A DNA stretch of 64,000 nucleotides from Faecalibacter bovis (GTDB taxonomy: Bacteria > Bacteroidota > Bacteroidia > Flavobacteriales > Weeksellaceae), in the NCBI RefSeq assembly GCF_017948305.1, contig NZ_CP072842.1, positions 350,001 through 414,000 of the forward strand, given 5' to 3'. Position 1 is the stretch's first letter. Each line of letters opens with the position of its first letter. The position numbers were made by a program, and so were the translations under genes. Shown piece after piece: positions 17,277 through 26,133 of the stretch. The notes below the pieces were generated by a model. It was not told where the DNA came from. It saw nothing but the letters and a program-made list of their open reading frames with translations, and did no database searches.

Positions 17277-18468
17277 CCAACTTTTACAAAAAATTGTTCG
17301 TAAAGAAATCAGTTTTACGCGAATGATTACTTTTTTTATTTTCACAATTATAGGTTTCTATATTTTGATTTTAGCCAATGTTCTGTATTTTGATTTTGCT
17401 AAAAATTTTACAAAAGATAGTTCTATCTGGAAGTCTAATTACATCGTTTTAAACAAAAAAATTTCAGCATTAGGAACTTTAACTGGCAATAAACCTACAT
17501 TTGATCTAGACGAAATTGAGAATATTAAAAGTCAAAAATTTATAGAAGAAATCGGAACTTTTCAATCCAGTTTATTTCCAGTAAAACTACAAGTTGGTGG
17601 CGTTGGTGGAATAAGAGGATTTTCGACAGATTTATTTTTCGAATCAGTTCCTGAACAATTTATTGATGTTGATAACCAGCAATGGAAATGGAAAGAAGGT
17701 GATGAAATTATCCCAATTATCATCCCGAAAAGCTATTTAAATCTATACAATTTTGGTTTTGCATCAAGCCAAGGTTTACCTCAAGTTTCGGAAAGTTTAT
17801 TTACTAAAATTCCGTTTCAATTAGTCATTGGAAAAGGTAATAATCAAAAAGTTTTTCAAGCGAGAATTGTTGATTTTACAACAAAAATTAATACCATTTT
17901 AGTTCCTGAAAATTATTTACAATGGGCAAATAAAAATTTCGCTCCAAATGAAATTTCTGAACCTTCCAGAATTATAGTTCAAACTTCTAATAATGGTGAT
18001 GAAAATTATTCAACATTTTTTGAAGAGCAAAATTATGACATCAATAAAGATGAACTTAAAAATAACGAATTAACATCTTACCTAAAATTAGCTTTTAGCT
18101 TAGTCTTATTAATCGGTGGAATTATCGTTTTTGCGGCAATTTGGCTTATGATAATTAACTTTCAATTATTGATAGAAAAGAACCGAAACAAAATAAAAGA
18201 TTTATCATTAATTGGATTTTCAAAAACACAACTGAGCAAACCATATCTAAAATTGATGGCTTTTTTCATTTGTCTAGGACTTATCTTTAGTTTACCGCTA
18301 GTTTATTATACTATGGAATATATTAAATCTAAAATAGGAAATTTTATAGTGATTGAAAATTCATCATTTATAGAAGTTATACTTGCAAGCATAATTGGAT
18401 TAATCGGGATTCTATTATTTAACGCAATGATTTTAAATAATACAATTCGTAAAATAATTTCAAATTAA
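17260..18468 (+). CDS. ABC transporter permease, FtsX/MacB-like topology
   Basis: The 402-residue protein has one membrane segment near residues 21-44, a large extracytoplasmic domain (about 50-275), and three further membrane segments (about 277-300, 331-350, 367-390). This 1+3 topology is that of the MacB/LolC/E/FtsX type VII ABC superfamily, whose members transmit force to the periplasm or extract lipoproteins rather than import solutes. No close known family could be recognised by reading. It overlaps the ATPase gene and ends in a terminator. Its substrate may be, or be handled by, the DUF4836-like lipoprotein; this is inference. Confidence 0.7.
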   Translation: MSLTSNQLLQKIVRKEISFTRMITFFIFTIIGFYILILANVLYFDFAKNFTKDSSIWKSNYIVLNKKISALGTLTGNKPTFDLDEIENIKSQKFIEEIGTFQSSLFPVKLQVGGVGGIRGFSTDLFFESVPEQFIDVDNQQWKWKEGDEIIPIIIPKSYLNLYNFGFASSQGLPQVSESLFTKIPFQLVIGKGNNQKVFQARIVDFTTKINTILVPENYLQWANKNFAPNEISEPSRIIVQTSNNGDENYSTFFEEQNYDINKDELKNNELTSYLKLAFSLVLLIGGIIVFAAIWLMIINFQLLIEKNRNKIKDLSLIGFSKTQLSKPYLKLMAFFICLGLIFSLPLVYYTMEYIKSKIGNFIVIENSSFIEVILASIIGLIGILLFNAMILNNTIRKIISN

Positions 18469-18495
18469 AAAAGGCACTCTATGAGTGCCTTTTTT
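18467..18495. terminator. Bidirectional terminator
   Basis: A 13-bp stem AAAAAAGGCACTC / GAGTGCCTTTTTT with a TAT loop lies between the permease gene and the convergent beta-barrel gene. Confidence 0.93.
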
Positions 18496-18523
18496 ATTAT
18501 GTTATAAAATTTATCCTAATTGA

Positions 18524-19171
18524 TTAGAACGAATATCCAACTCCGAAAGTAAATCCGTGATTTTTAGCATCGAAATTAGAATCACTTTTAAAAGTATCTT
18601 GTAATCCTAAATAATATCTAGCTCCAACATTTACATTGTCAGTAATGTTGTATCCAATACCACCAACAATTCCGTAATCAACTTTTTCTACGTTGTCTGA
18701 GATATCTGTTTTAGTTTCAGAAACTATATTTTCTCCTGCAATATTTGTATCAAATTTTGCTTTATTAGAAGCGTAAATGTTAAATCCTACTTGTGGACCA
18801 ACTTCAAAATTGAAGCGAGATTCACCTGGGTAAATTTTTAATAAAACAGGTACTTGAATATAATCTAAAGTTGTTGAATTAGAATATGTACGTGTAATGT
18901 TTTCGGCATTAATTAATTCGTTTTTATATTTTGCTCCAACTCTAGCGTAATTCACCTCTGGTTGAATAGCAAGTGTTTGATTAATTGGAATATGGTAATA
19001 TAAACCAGCTGACCAACCTAATTTGTAATCATCATCATTAACATCATCACCTAAAAAAGATGTTACATTAGCACTTGTTTTAATACCTAACTGTGGAGTT
19101 TCTGTTTTCTCTTGTGCATTTACACCTACCATACTAACTAACCCTACTGCTACAAAAAATAACTTTTTCAT
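18524..19171 (-). CDS. Outer-membrane beta-barrel protein (porin family)
   Basis: The 215-residue protein has a signal peptide ending VGVNAQ near residue 20. The mature chain is a series of alternating strands (GIKTSANVTSFLG, VGARYYLGLQDTF) and ends in GFTFGVGYSF with a terminal aromatic, as expected for BAM-inserted barrels. It fits the PorT/OmpW-like beta-barrel families (PF13568 type) common in Bacteroidota; no specific role can be given. Its upstream region carries a TTGGCA-N6-TTGAAAA element (19207-19225) shared with another beta-barrel gene here. Confidence 0.83.
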   Translation of the reverse strand: MKKLFFVAVGLVSMVGVNAQEKTETPQLGIKTSANVTSFLGDDVNDDDYKLGWSAGLYYHIPINQTLAIQPEVNYARVGAKYKNELINAENITRTYSNSTTLDYIQVPVLLKIYPGESRFNFEVGPQVGFNIYASNKAKFDTNIAGENIVSETKTDISDNVEKVDYGIVGGIGYNITDNVNVGARYYLGLQDTFKSDSNFDAKNHGFTFGVGYSF

Positions 19172-19206
19172 TTTATTAAATTTTTGAATTTAGATTCTAT
19201 CTACAA

Positions 19207-19225
19207 TTTTCAATACTTATGCCAA
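19207..19225 (-). promoter_or_regulatory. Sigma-54-like element upstream of the beta-barrel gene at 18524
   Basis: On the minus strand TTGGCATAAG then TATTGAAAA: TGGCAT-N5-TTGAA, close to the sigma-54 consensus TGGCAY-N5-TTGCW but with GA instead of GC at -12. The same pattern precedes the gene at 20092-20619. The start codon is 36 bp downstream. Confidence 0.4.
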
Positions 19226-19280
19226 AAAATGTTAAACCAAATACAAAACAAATTAAACGACTGCATACCAATAAAATATA

Positions 19281-19312
19281 AAAGTTGATTATAAATAATA
19301 TAATCAACTTTT
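19281..19312 (-). terminator. Terminator after the 19332 beta-barrel gene
   Basis: AAAGTTGATTA and TAATCAACTTT form an 11-bp stem; on the minus strand it is followed by TATATTTTATT, a moderate T-rich tail. Confidence 0.65.
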
Positions 19313-19331
19313 ATACACAAAATTTACGTTT

Positions 19332-19826
19332 TTAGAAATTATAAGCAATTCCTACACCTGTTGAAGCAACTTGATAACCTGTAAATCTTACTGCTTTGTA
19401 ATGTAAATAAAGATCAAAATCTTCAGAAAAATGATACCCTAATTTTGGAGTAAAGTAATGACTTCCCAAACCTTCTTTCGTTTGGTTAAAAGCATAACCC
19501 AAATCTGCGGCGAAGTATAAATCTTGATAAAGATCTAATTCTGCAGTTGCTCCAATCATTAAAAATTGATATCCACGTGAAGATTGAATTTGAGAATCTG
19601 ATTTTAAAACTGAGTGATCATAACCAACAGAACCTCCTACTCGTAAAAAATCGCATACTTCTCCTAGATAACCTAAAGACACACCAAAGTTAATTGACGA
19701 GTCATTTGCTATATGTCCTACAGGCATACCTGCATAAGCATTGACTTGTAAACCAATCTTGTTAGTGTCTTGGCTAAATAAATTTACACCTAAGAATAGT
19801 GTAAATACCAATACTAACTTTTTCAT
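19332..19826 (-). CDS. Outer-membrane beta-barrel protein
   Basis: The 164-residue protein has a signal peptide ending NLFSQ near residue 19 and ends GVGIAYNF with a terminal Phe. It is a paralogue of the gene at 20092-20619: both share a GxPVG motif early, NFGV/NIGV-xLxYL, SVGYDH/KVGYDH and ADLGYAF in the same order. No ligand or function can be read. The leader carries a direct repeat GGTTAGTTA/GGTTAGTTT immediately before the ATG. The 265 bp upstream, to the next gene, holds an AT-rich inverted repeat and the terminator of the 20092 gene and no other gene I can support. Confidence 0.8.
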   Translation of the reverse strand: MKKLVLVFTLFLGVNLFSQDTNKIGLQVNAYAGMPVGHIANDSSINFGVSLGYLGEVCDFLRVGGSVGYDHSVLKSDSQIQSSRGYQFLMIGATAELDLYQDLYFAADLGYAFNQTKEGLGSHYFTPKLGYHFSEDFDLYLHYKAVRFTGYQVASTGVGIAYNF

Positions 19827-19936
19827 AAAACTAACCTAACTAACCTATAACAAAAATATATCTATACTTGATACTTCGCGTAGTAGTTTATAAATTAAAT
19901 TGATTAAGAATTATAAAAAAACATATAACTAGCTGT

Positions 19937-19971
19937 TTATAAAACATTAAACACTTATAATGGTTTTATAA
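19937..19971. repeat. AT-rich inverted repeat in an intergenic region
   Basis: TTATAAAAC pairs with GTTTTATAA (9 bp), extended by ATT/AAT across a single-base bulge, with a 10-base loop. There is no T run directly after it, so it is not a clear terminator. Confidence 0.5.
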
Positions 19972-20042
19972 ATATTTAATTTAACACATCAATAAGCTAT
20001 ATAAAAAACAAAATACCTATTTTTAAGTATTTATTAAACAAA

Positions 20043-20068
20043 AAAACCACCCTAAAAGGGTGGCTTTT
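20043..20068 (-). terminator. Terminator after the 20092 beta-barrel gene
   Basis: CCACCCT and AGGGTGG form the stem around an AAA loop; on the minus strand a run of T follows. Confidence 0.85.
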
Positions 20069-20091
20069 ATGAAGTAATACTAATTTTTTTA

Positions 20092-20619
20092 TTAAAATTT
20101 GTAAGCGAAACCTACAGAAACCGCATTGAATTTGTAATCAACGTAGTCGTTGTTTTCTGGTCCTGCACTGATTCCTTTATAACCTGCGTATAAATCCCAA
20201 GTTGCTGCTGAATAACCTACTTTTGGTTGGTAGAATAAACCACCTTCTAACCCATCAGTTGTAGCGAAAGCATAACCTAAATCAGCACCAATAAATAAGT
20301 TGTTGTTAAACTCATATTTTGCTGTAGCAGCTAATGGAATAAATCCATAATCTTCACCTTCGTTAGTAAAAACTTGTCCAGCAACTACGTAATCATAATC
20401 CTTACCAATGAAGTGATCATATCCTACTTTAGCTCCTAACTTGAAGTTATCTGCTACTGGGTGTAAGTATGCTAAATCTACTCCAATATTGAAAGAAGAA
20501 ACATCTGAAGTATCTCCTACTGGGATACCAACATGTACTGTACCTTCAACTCCTGTTTGTGCATTAACTCCTACTAAACCAACTGCTGCGAAAGCAGCTG
20601 CAAAAAATAACTTTTTCAT
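20092..20619 (-). CDS. Outer-membrane beta-barrel protein
   Basis: The 175-residue protein has a signal peptide rich in Ala ending VGVNAQ near residue 21, then repeated beta strands and a terminal AYKF. It is the paralogue of 19332-19826 (shared GIPVG, YLHPVADNF, VGYDHF, GADLGYAF). Its signal peptide and start (MKKLFF) match the 18524 gene. Small barrels of this type are often abundant outer-membrane proteins; I cannot say more. A sigma-54-like element lies 65 bp upstream. Confidence 0.83.
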   Translation of the reverse strand: MKKLFFAAAFAAVGLVGVNAQTGVEGTVHVGIPVGDTSDVSSFNIGVDLAYLHPVADNFKLGAKVGYDHFIGKDYDYVVAGQVFTNEGEDYGFIPLAATAKYEFNNNLFIGADLGYAFATTDGLEGGLFYQPKVGYSAATWDLYAGYKGISAGPENNDYVDYKFNAVSVGFAYKF

Positions 20620-20683
20620 GTTCTTTATAATTAATTTTTTAAATCTATTTAATTGTAATCTTAATTATGATTACACAATATAC

Positions 20684-20702
20684 TTTTCAAGTAGTGTGCC
20701 AA
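20684..20702 (-). promoter_or_regulatory. Sigma-54-like element upstream of the beta-barrel gene at 20092
   Basis: On the minus strand TTGGCACAC then TACTTGAAAA: TGGCAC-N5-TTGAA, with GA at the -12 position. A looser -33/-7 reading (TTG-N17-TATATTGT) is also possible at the same place. Confidence 0.4.
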
Positions 20703-20775
20703 AATTCACAAAATTGTCAACATTTTTTAAAAAACCTAATTAAACAGGGCGCTAAGAGCTAAATATTAATCAATT

Positions 20776-20805
20776 AAAAAAGGGATTCTATACAGAATCC
20801 CTTTT
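20776..20805 (-). terminator. Terminator after the DUF2723 gene
   Basis: AAAAGGGATTCT / AGAATCCCTTTT with an ATAC loop, followed on the minus strand by T-rich sequence. Confidence 0.85.
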
Positions 20806-20824
20806 AAAAATTTATAGTTTTTTG

Positions 20825-23800
20825 TTACTGACCAACAATTTTATATAAAATATCTTGCTGTTTTTTAGCATAAATTGTATCAACTTCTGCAGCTACACCA
20901 ATTAAATCATTTAAGAAATTTAATTGATTCATCAATCTCGTTTCTTCATTTGGATCAACTTTTCCGTCTGCGATAACTTCTTTATACATTGTTTCAAATT
21001 CTGCTTTTAAAGGTGCAAAATCTTTCTCGAAACGAGCTAAAGCTTTTTGTTTTTCACCTTTTTCAGAAATTGCAGAAACTTCATTAAACAGAGCCATCAT
21101 GATATCACTTTTTGCACTTGCAACATCTCTCGACACTGTATTTCTATTTCCTATTGATAACGTATTAAAGAAATTAATTTTGTCATTAGAGTTTTTACGC
21201 ACGTAAGCAAATAAATCTTGAGCTTTCTTATTTTCTCCGGCTTTTAAATATAATCCAGCAATACGGCTTACACCATACCCTACATCATATTGTGTCCAAG
21301 CAGGAATATCATTCATTATTTTATCTAACACTTTAATCGCTTCTGCTTTCTTACCTGCTTTTAATAAATCATCAGCCAAACGTACTGCTACATTTCTGTA
21401 CGAAGAAGTGTAAGCACGTTCTGTAATACTAAATGATGCATTTGGATTCTCGAAACCTGAAGATTTGAATGAATAGAAAATTCTTGATAACTCATTTAAG
21501 TTAGATCCTCCAATTACACCGCCTTTTCCAAATTCATTGTAAATAGGAACAAATTTGTAAGTAAGACCCGTATTTTGTAAATAATCATTTAAATAGAATG
21601 TATTTGAAGCATCTGAAACTCCACCTCCACTGAAATAAATCGGACGATCCCAGTTGTAATTTGCTAACATTGAAATCATCATTAAATCACTTTTATATAA
21701 AGTTGATTTTGTAATATTAATTACGATTTCATCCACCATTTTATCAGCATCTTCTTTTGCAACAATACCGTATTTAATAGCATTAGCTTTATTTACCGGA
21801 ATTTTAATTTTACTAACTGGTAAGAAATTAACCGGACCAACTTGATAACCAAAATAATCAGCTAACGCTTTTTTAGTCTCAGATTTATTATCTAAAATAA
21901 AATCAATAGCTTCTTTCGCCGTCATTGTATCGTTTGTAATAAACTTTTCTAACGGAGCTAAACCTGTATAAACAGATAATATTTGATTTAAATCTAATTC
22001 AGGATCAGTTAAGAATTGAGATGCCTGTTCAGGAGTCATTTGAGCTAATTGTGATAAAGCTATTTTTTCTCCATTAGGACCTGTTTTCGTAAATGAATTT
22101 AATTGATCAAAAATATTTGCAATCGTACCAGCTACCATGAAGATATTATCATTCGTACCACTTTGGAAATCTGAAGTTTTCAAATTAGTAGGTAAACCAG
22201 TTGCATTATAAGTACGGCGCAACAATTGTTCTAAATTCCATGGAGAAGCCGCTAAAGTTAAATTAGCAATCTTCACATCTTCACGGAAATTTTCTGTTTC
22301 TTGTAATCCCCATAAAGGATACGTGTCATTATCTCCGTAAACAAATAAAATAGCATTTTTATCTAACGGATTTATGTAGTTGTACGCTAAAGAATAAGCA
22401 ACTGAACGTTCTGAACGATCATGATCATCCCAATTTTGGAATCCCATTAATACTGGAATTCCTGCTAAAACCGCAATTACCCCACCTGCTAAACCAGGAG
22501 TTACTTCTTTCTTTGTAATTTTCTTTAAAGCAAAATAAATACCTTGTACTCCTAACCCACACCAAATAGAAAAGGCAAAAAACGAACTAACTAATGCATA
22601 ATCACGTTCGCGTGGTTCAAACGGTTTAACAGAAGTATAGATAATGATACCCACACTTGTTAAGAAGAACAACGATAATATTGCCCACCAGTTTACAAAG
22701 TTTCTGTTTAATTGAACAAACATTCCGATTAAACCTAAGATTAATGGTAACATGTAATATACATTTGTACCATCATTTTTATATTCTGCTGGTAATATAG
22801 ATTGATCTCCTAAACGTGGATTATCAATAAATGAGAAACCAGAAATCCAATTTCCTTTCGTTACTTCAAAATTTCCTTCTAAATCATTTTGACGACCAGA
22901 GAAATTCCACATAAAATAACGTAAAAACATATAACCAACTTGATAATCTAAGAAGTAGTTTACTTGTTGTGCAAACGTTGGGGGTTCAATATCTAAAATC
23001 TCATTATATTTTCTTAAATCAGCAATCTTTAATGATTTTGCTTCTTTACGAGACATTAATTCCGCGTAAGCTTGTTGCGCACCTTCATCATTATAATAAG
23101 CTGCGTTTAAAGAAAATTCTGGAAAACCATAAACCGCAGCATAGTTTTCCATTACATTCGGATCTGGATTGAACATTTTAGGGAAAATCTTCATATACTT
23201 ATCGTTATATACATAATCGATACGATCTGAAACTTTTACATATTGTCCAATTCTATTATCTTTTACATAATCAGCACCTGTTACAACTCTTTCATAATTA
23301 CCATCAGCATCTTTGTTGATCCCATCATTGGCAATATGAGCTGTATAAGCTGGACCGTACATTACAGGCCATGAACCATATTGTTCACGATTAAAATAAT
23401 CTAAAACTCCTAAGGCAGTATCAGGATCATTCAAATTCATGTGAGGATTTGCATTCGCACGAATCGGAATAACTAACCAACATGAAAATCCTACTAACAT
23501 AAAAGTTACACACCAAGAAATGGTATTAACTAACGCAGAACCATATTTTTTTGATAATTTAAATACCGCATATAAAAATCCAATTAATATAACAGACGCT
23601 ATTATTGAACCTGAATGGAAAGGCATTCCTAAATTATTAACAACATAAATCTCTGTTTTACCAAAGAATGTCATTGATAACGGGAAAATTATTTTGAATG
23701 TAAAAGCTAAAATCCCAACTGTTATAATGTTTGCGATGATGAAACTTTTAACACTAAATTTATATTTTCGTGCGTAATAAACGTAACAAACTAAAGGAAC

Positions 23801-24421
23801 CGCAAGTATTGCCATTAAGTGAACACCGATCGAAAGACCAATGAATAAAGCAATCACCACTAACCATTTGTTACCACGTTCAGTATCTGCAACTGGATCC
23901 CATTTTGTAATTAACCAAACAATTACAGCTGTAAAGAAAGACGACATAGCGTAAACCTCTCCTTCAACCGCTGAAAACCAAAATGTATCACTAAACATAA
24001 AAATTGATGCACCTATAAGGCCACTACCTAAAGTGATTAATTTTTGTGTTTGATTTAAACTAATTGCATCAACAGAAATATTGATATCCTTTTGATTCAT
24101 GAACATTTTTCGAGCGAAATATGTAATTGTCCAAAACAAAAACAATATTGTTCCCGCACTAAATAATGCTGAAGTTGAATTAATTAAAATAGCATATTTA
24201 CCTCCGTCACCAAATGATAAACCTGCCCAAACGGCTCCAAACAATTGAAACAAAGCCGCTCCCGGAGCATGTGTAACTCCTAATTTAGCTGAGGAAACAA
24301 TATATTCCCCACAATCCCATAAACTTAGGTGGCGTTCCATCGTCATCAAATAAACGACAGCTGCTATTGCAAACATTACCCAACCTAAGATATTATTCCA
24401 TTTTCTGAAATTATTATCCAT
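20825..24421 (-). CDS. DUF2723 membrane protein (glycosyltransferase family 117 / TMEM260-like)
   Basis: The 1198-residue protein begins with the DUF2723 domain: a multi-pass membrane region whose first loop reads MERHLSLWDCGEYIVSSAKLGVTHAPGAALFQL, the conserved segment of the family (WDCGE and HxPG). About twelve hydrophobic segments lie before residue 640, followed by a large extracytoplasmic part (ENFREDVKIANLTLAASPWN) and a TPR-like helical C-terminus. The family is classed as GT117 and the vertebrate relative TMEM260 is a protein O-mannosyltransferase. A role in protein or surface glycosylation is therefore inferred. It is a single-gene unit. Confidence 0.87.
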   Translation of the reverse strand: MDNNFRKWNNILGWVMFAIAAVVYLMTMERHLSLWDCGEYIVSSAKLGVTHAPGAALFQLFGAVWAGLSFGDGGKYAILINSTSALFSAGTILFLFWTITYFARKMFMNQKDINISVDAISLNQTQKLITLGSGLIGASIFMFSDTFWFSAVEGEVYAMSSFFTAVIVWLITKWDPVADTERGNKWLVVIALFIGLSIGVHLMAILAVPLVCYVYYARKYKFSVKSFIIANIITVGILAFTFKIIFPLSMTFFGKTEIYVVNNLGMPFHSGSIIASVILIGFLYAVFKLSKKYGSALVNTISWCVTFMLVGFSCWLVIPIRANANPHMNLNDPDTALGVLDYFNREQYGSWPVMYGPAYTAHIANDGINKDADGNYERVVTGADYVKDNRIGQYVKVSDRIDYVYNDKYMKIFPKMFNPDPNVMENYAAVYGFPEFSLNAAYYNDEGAQQAYAELMSRKEAKSLKIADLRKYNEILDIEPPTFAQQVNYFLDYQVGYMFLRYFMWNFSGRQNDLEGNFEVTKGNWISGFSFIDNPRLGDQSILPAEYKNDGTNVYYMLPLILGLIGMFVQLNRNFVNWWAILSLFFLTSVGIIIYTSVKPFEPRERDYALVSSFFAFSIWCGLGVQGIYFALKKITKKEVTPGLAGGVIAVLAGIPVLMGFQNWDDHDRSERSVAYSLAYNYINPLDKNAILFVYGDNDTYPLWGLQETENFREDVKIANLTLAASPWNLEQLLRRTYNATGLPTNLKTSDFQSGTNDNIFMVAGTIANIFDQLNSFTKTGPNGEKIALSQLAQMTPEQASQFLTDPELDLNQILSVYTGLAPLEKFITNDTMTAKEAIDFILDNKSETKKALADYFGYQVGPVNFLPVSKIKIPVNKANAIKYGIVAKEDADKMVDEIVINITKSTLYKSDLMMISMLANYNWDRPIYFSGGGVSDASNTFYLNDYLQNTGLTYKFVPIYNEFGKGGVIGGSNLNELSRIFYSFKSSGFENPNASFSITERAYTSSYRNVAVRLADDLLKAGKKAEAIKVLDKIMNDIPAWTQYDVGYGVSRIAGLYLKAGENKKAQDLFAYVRKNSNDKINFFNTLSIGNRNTVSRDVASAKSDIMMALFNEVSAISEKGEKQKALARFEKDFAPLKAEFETMYKEVIADGKVDPNEETRLMNQLNFLNDLIGVAAEVDTIYAKKQQDILYKIVGQ

Positions 24422-24494
24422 TTTTCAATAAACTATCTTGCGAAATTAAGGTAAAAATATTGAAAATAATTTAGATTAATTGTTTTTAGGATAA

Positions 24495-24526
24495 TTTGAT
24501 TTATTAGACAATATGGTTTATATTTG
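24495..24526 (+). promoter_or_regulatory. guaB promoter
   Basis: TTTG (24495-24498), a 20-bp spacer and a perfect TATATTTG box (24519-24526). The ATG at 24541 is 14 bp further on, so the leader is about 8 nt and has no room for a Shine-Dalgarno. Confidence 0.75.
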
Positions 24527-24540
24527 CACTGCAAAAAGCA

Positions 24541-26001
24541 ATGCCTTTAACAGACAAAATACTTCAAACTGGCTATACTTTTGACGATGTGTTATTAGTA
24601 CCGGCTTTCTCAGAGATTCTACCGAACCAAGTATCTCTACAAACACGATTCACAGACAACATAACCTTAAATGTTCCTATCGTTTCTGCAGCGATGGACA
24701 CAGTATCAGAAGCTCGTTTAGCGATCGCACTTGCACGTGAAGGTGGATTATCTTTTATCCACAAAAACATGTCAATCGAAGAACAAGCGAATGAAATTGA
24801 TATGGTTAAACGTTCTGAAAACGGAATGATTTCAGATCCAATTACTTTAACAAGAAAACATACTTTACGTGATGCTGTTGCATTAATGGAAAAATATAAG
24901 ATTTCTGGTCTACCTGTAATTGAAGAAGATAGAACATTAGTAGGTATAATCACTAATCGTGATATTCGTTACCAAGTTAACTTCGATCAATTGATTGAAG
25001 ATGTAATGACGAAAGAAAACATTATTACTTCTGGAATTGATACAGATTTATTAAAAGCTAAATCTATTTTATCTCAATATAGAATTGAAAAATTACCAAT
25101 TGTTGACCAATACAATAAATTAATTGGTTTAATTACAATTAAGGATATTGATAACTTAACAGAATTTCCAAACGCTTGTAAAGATTCTCAAGGTCGTTTA
25201 CGCGTTGGTGCTGGTGTTGGTGTTGGTGCTGACACTTTAGAACGTGTACAAGCATTAGTAAACAAAGGTGTTGATATTGTTGCCTTAGATTCAGCTCATG
25301 GACATTCTGCAGGTGTAATTAACAAAGTTGCAGAAGTTCGTAATGCTTTCCCTCTTTTAGATATTGTAGGTGGAAATATTGTAACTGCTGATGCAGCTAA
25401 AGCGTTAATTGATGCTGGAGCAAATGCATTAAAAGTTGGTGTTGGACCAGGATCTATTTGTACAACTCGTGTTGTAGCAGGTGTTGGTGTACCTCAATTA
25501 TCAGCAATCCACGATGTTTATAACTATGCTAAAACAAGAAACGTTTCGGTTATTGGTGATGGTGGTATCAAGTTATCAGGAGATATTGTAAAAGCAATTG
25601 CAGCTGGTGCAAACTTAGTCATGTTAGGAAGTTTATTTGCTGGTACGGATGAAGCTCCAGGAGAAGAAATCATTTTCCAAGGTCGTAAATTTAAAGCATA
25701 CCAAGGAATGGGTTCTTTAGCAGCGATGAAACGTGGATCTAAAGATCGTTATTTCCAATCAGATGCTAATAAATTAGTTCCTGAAGGAATTGAAGGTCGT
25801 GTTCCTCATAAAGGTTCTATTTCAGACGTAGTTTATCAATTATGTGGTGGTTTAAGAGCTGGAATGGGTTACTGTGGTACACCTACTATTCAAGATTTAA
25901 TTGAAAATGGTAAATTCGTTAAGATTACAGGTGCTGGTTTACATGAATCTCATCCACATGATGTTGTAATTACAAAAGAAGCTCCAAATTATTCTAATTA
26001 A
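24541..26001 (+). CDS. guaB: Inosine-5'-monophosphate dehydrogenase
   Basis: GuaB oxidises IMP to XMP with NAD+, the committed step to GMP. The 486-residue protein has the TYDDVLL-like start (TFDDVLLVP), tandem CBS domains at about 93-205 ([21 protein letters not shown] and [19 protein letters not shown]), then the TIM-barrel loops. The catalytic Cys is near 307 in [13 protein letters not shown], and the mobile flap includes [14 protein letters not shown]. The length matches the bacterial family. It is monocistronic with a strong promoter and its own terminator. Confidence 0.98.
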   Translation: MPLTDKILQTGYTFDDVLLVPAFSEILPNQVSLQTRFTDNITLNVPIVSAAMDTVSEARLAIALAREGGLSFIHKNMSIEEQANEIDMVKRSENGMISDPITLTRKHTLRDAVALMEKYKISGLPVIEEDRTLVGIITNRDIRYQVNFDQLIEDVMTKENIITSGIDTDLLKAKSILSQYRIEKLPIVDQYNKLIGLITIKDIDNLTEFPNACKDSQGRLRVGAGVGVGADTLERVQALVNKGVDIVALDSAHGHSAGVINKVAEVRNAFPLLDIVGGNIVTADAAKALIDAGANALKVGVGPGSICTTRVVAGVGVPQLSAIHDVYNYAKTRNVSVIGDGGIKLSGDIVKAIAAGANLVMLGSLFAGTDEAPGEEIIFQGRKFKAYQGMGSLAAMKRGSKDRYFQSDANKLVPEGIEGRVPHKGSISDVVYQLCGGLRAGMGYCGTPTIQDLIENGKFVKITGAGLHESHPHDVVITKEAPNYSN

Positions 26002-26022
26002 TAATTTAGCAATATATAAATC

Positions 26023-26053
26023 AAAGTCGTAGAAATTTCTACGACTTTTTTTA
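26023..26053 (+). terminator. guaB terminator
   Basis: A perfect 26-bp palindrome, AAAGTCGTAGAAA followed by its reverse complement, and then a T run. Confidence 0.9.
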
Positions 26054-26078
26054 TTTTAATAAGCTCACCTCAATAAAA

Positions 26079-26102
26079 AAGCCTCTCCAATGGAGAGGCT
26101 TA
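26079..26102 (-). terminator. Terminator of the SusCD operon
   Basis: GCCTCTCC and GGAGAGGC around an AAT loop; on the minus strand it is followed by six T residues. Confidence 0.9.
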
Positions 26103-26133
26103 ATGTTATAATAGATTGACTAAGTCTTTATAA

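Noticed and set aside
18524-20619. The three barrel genes as one operon.
   Set aside because: Each gap has its own terminator-like hairpin or promoter-like element, and the gaps are 160-265 bp.
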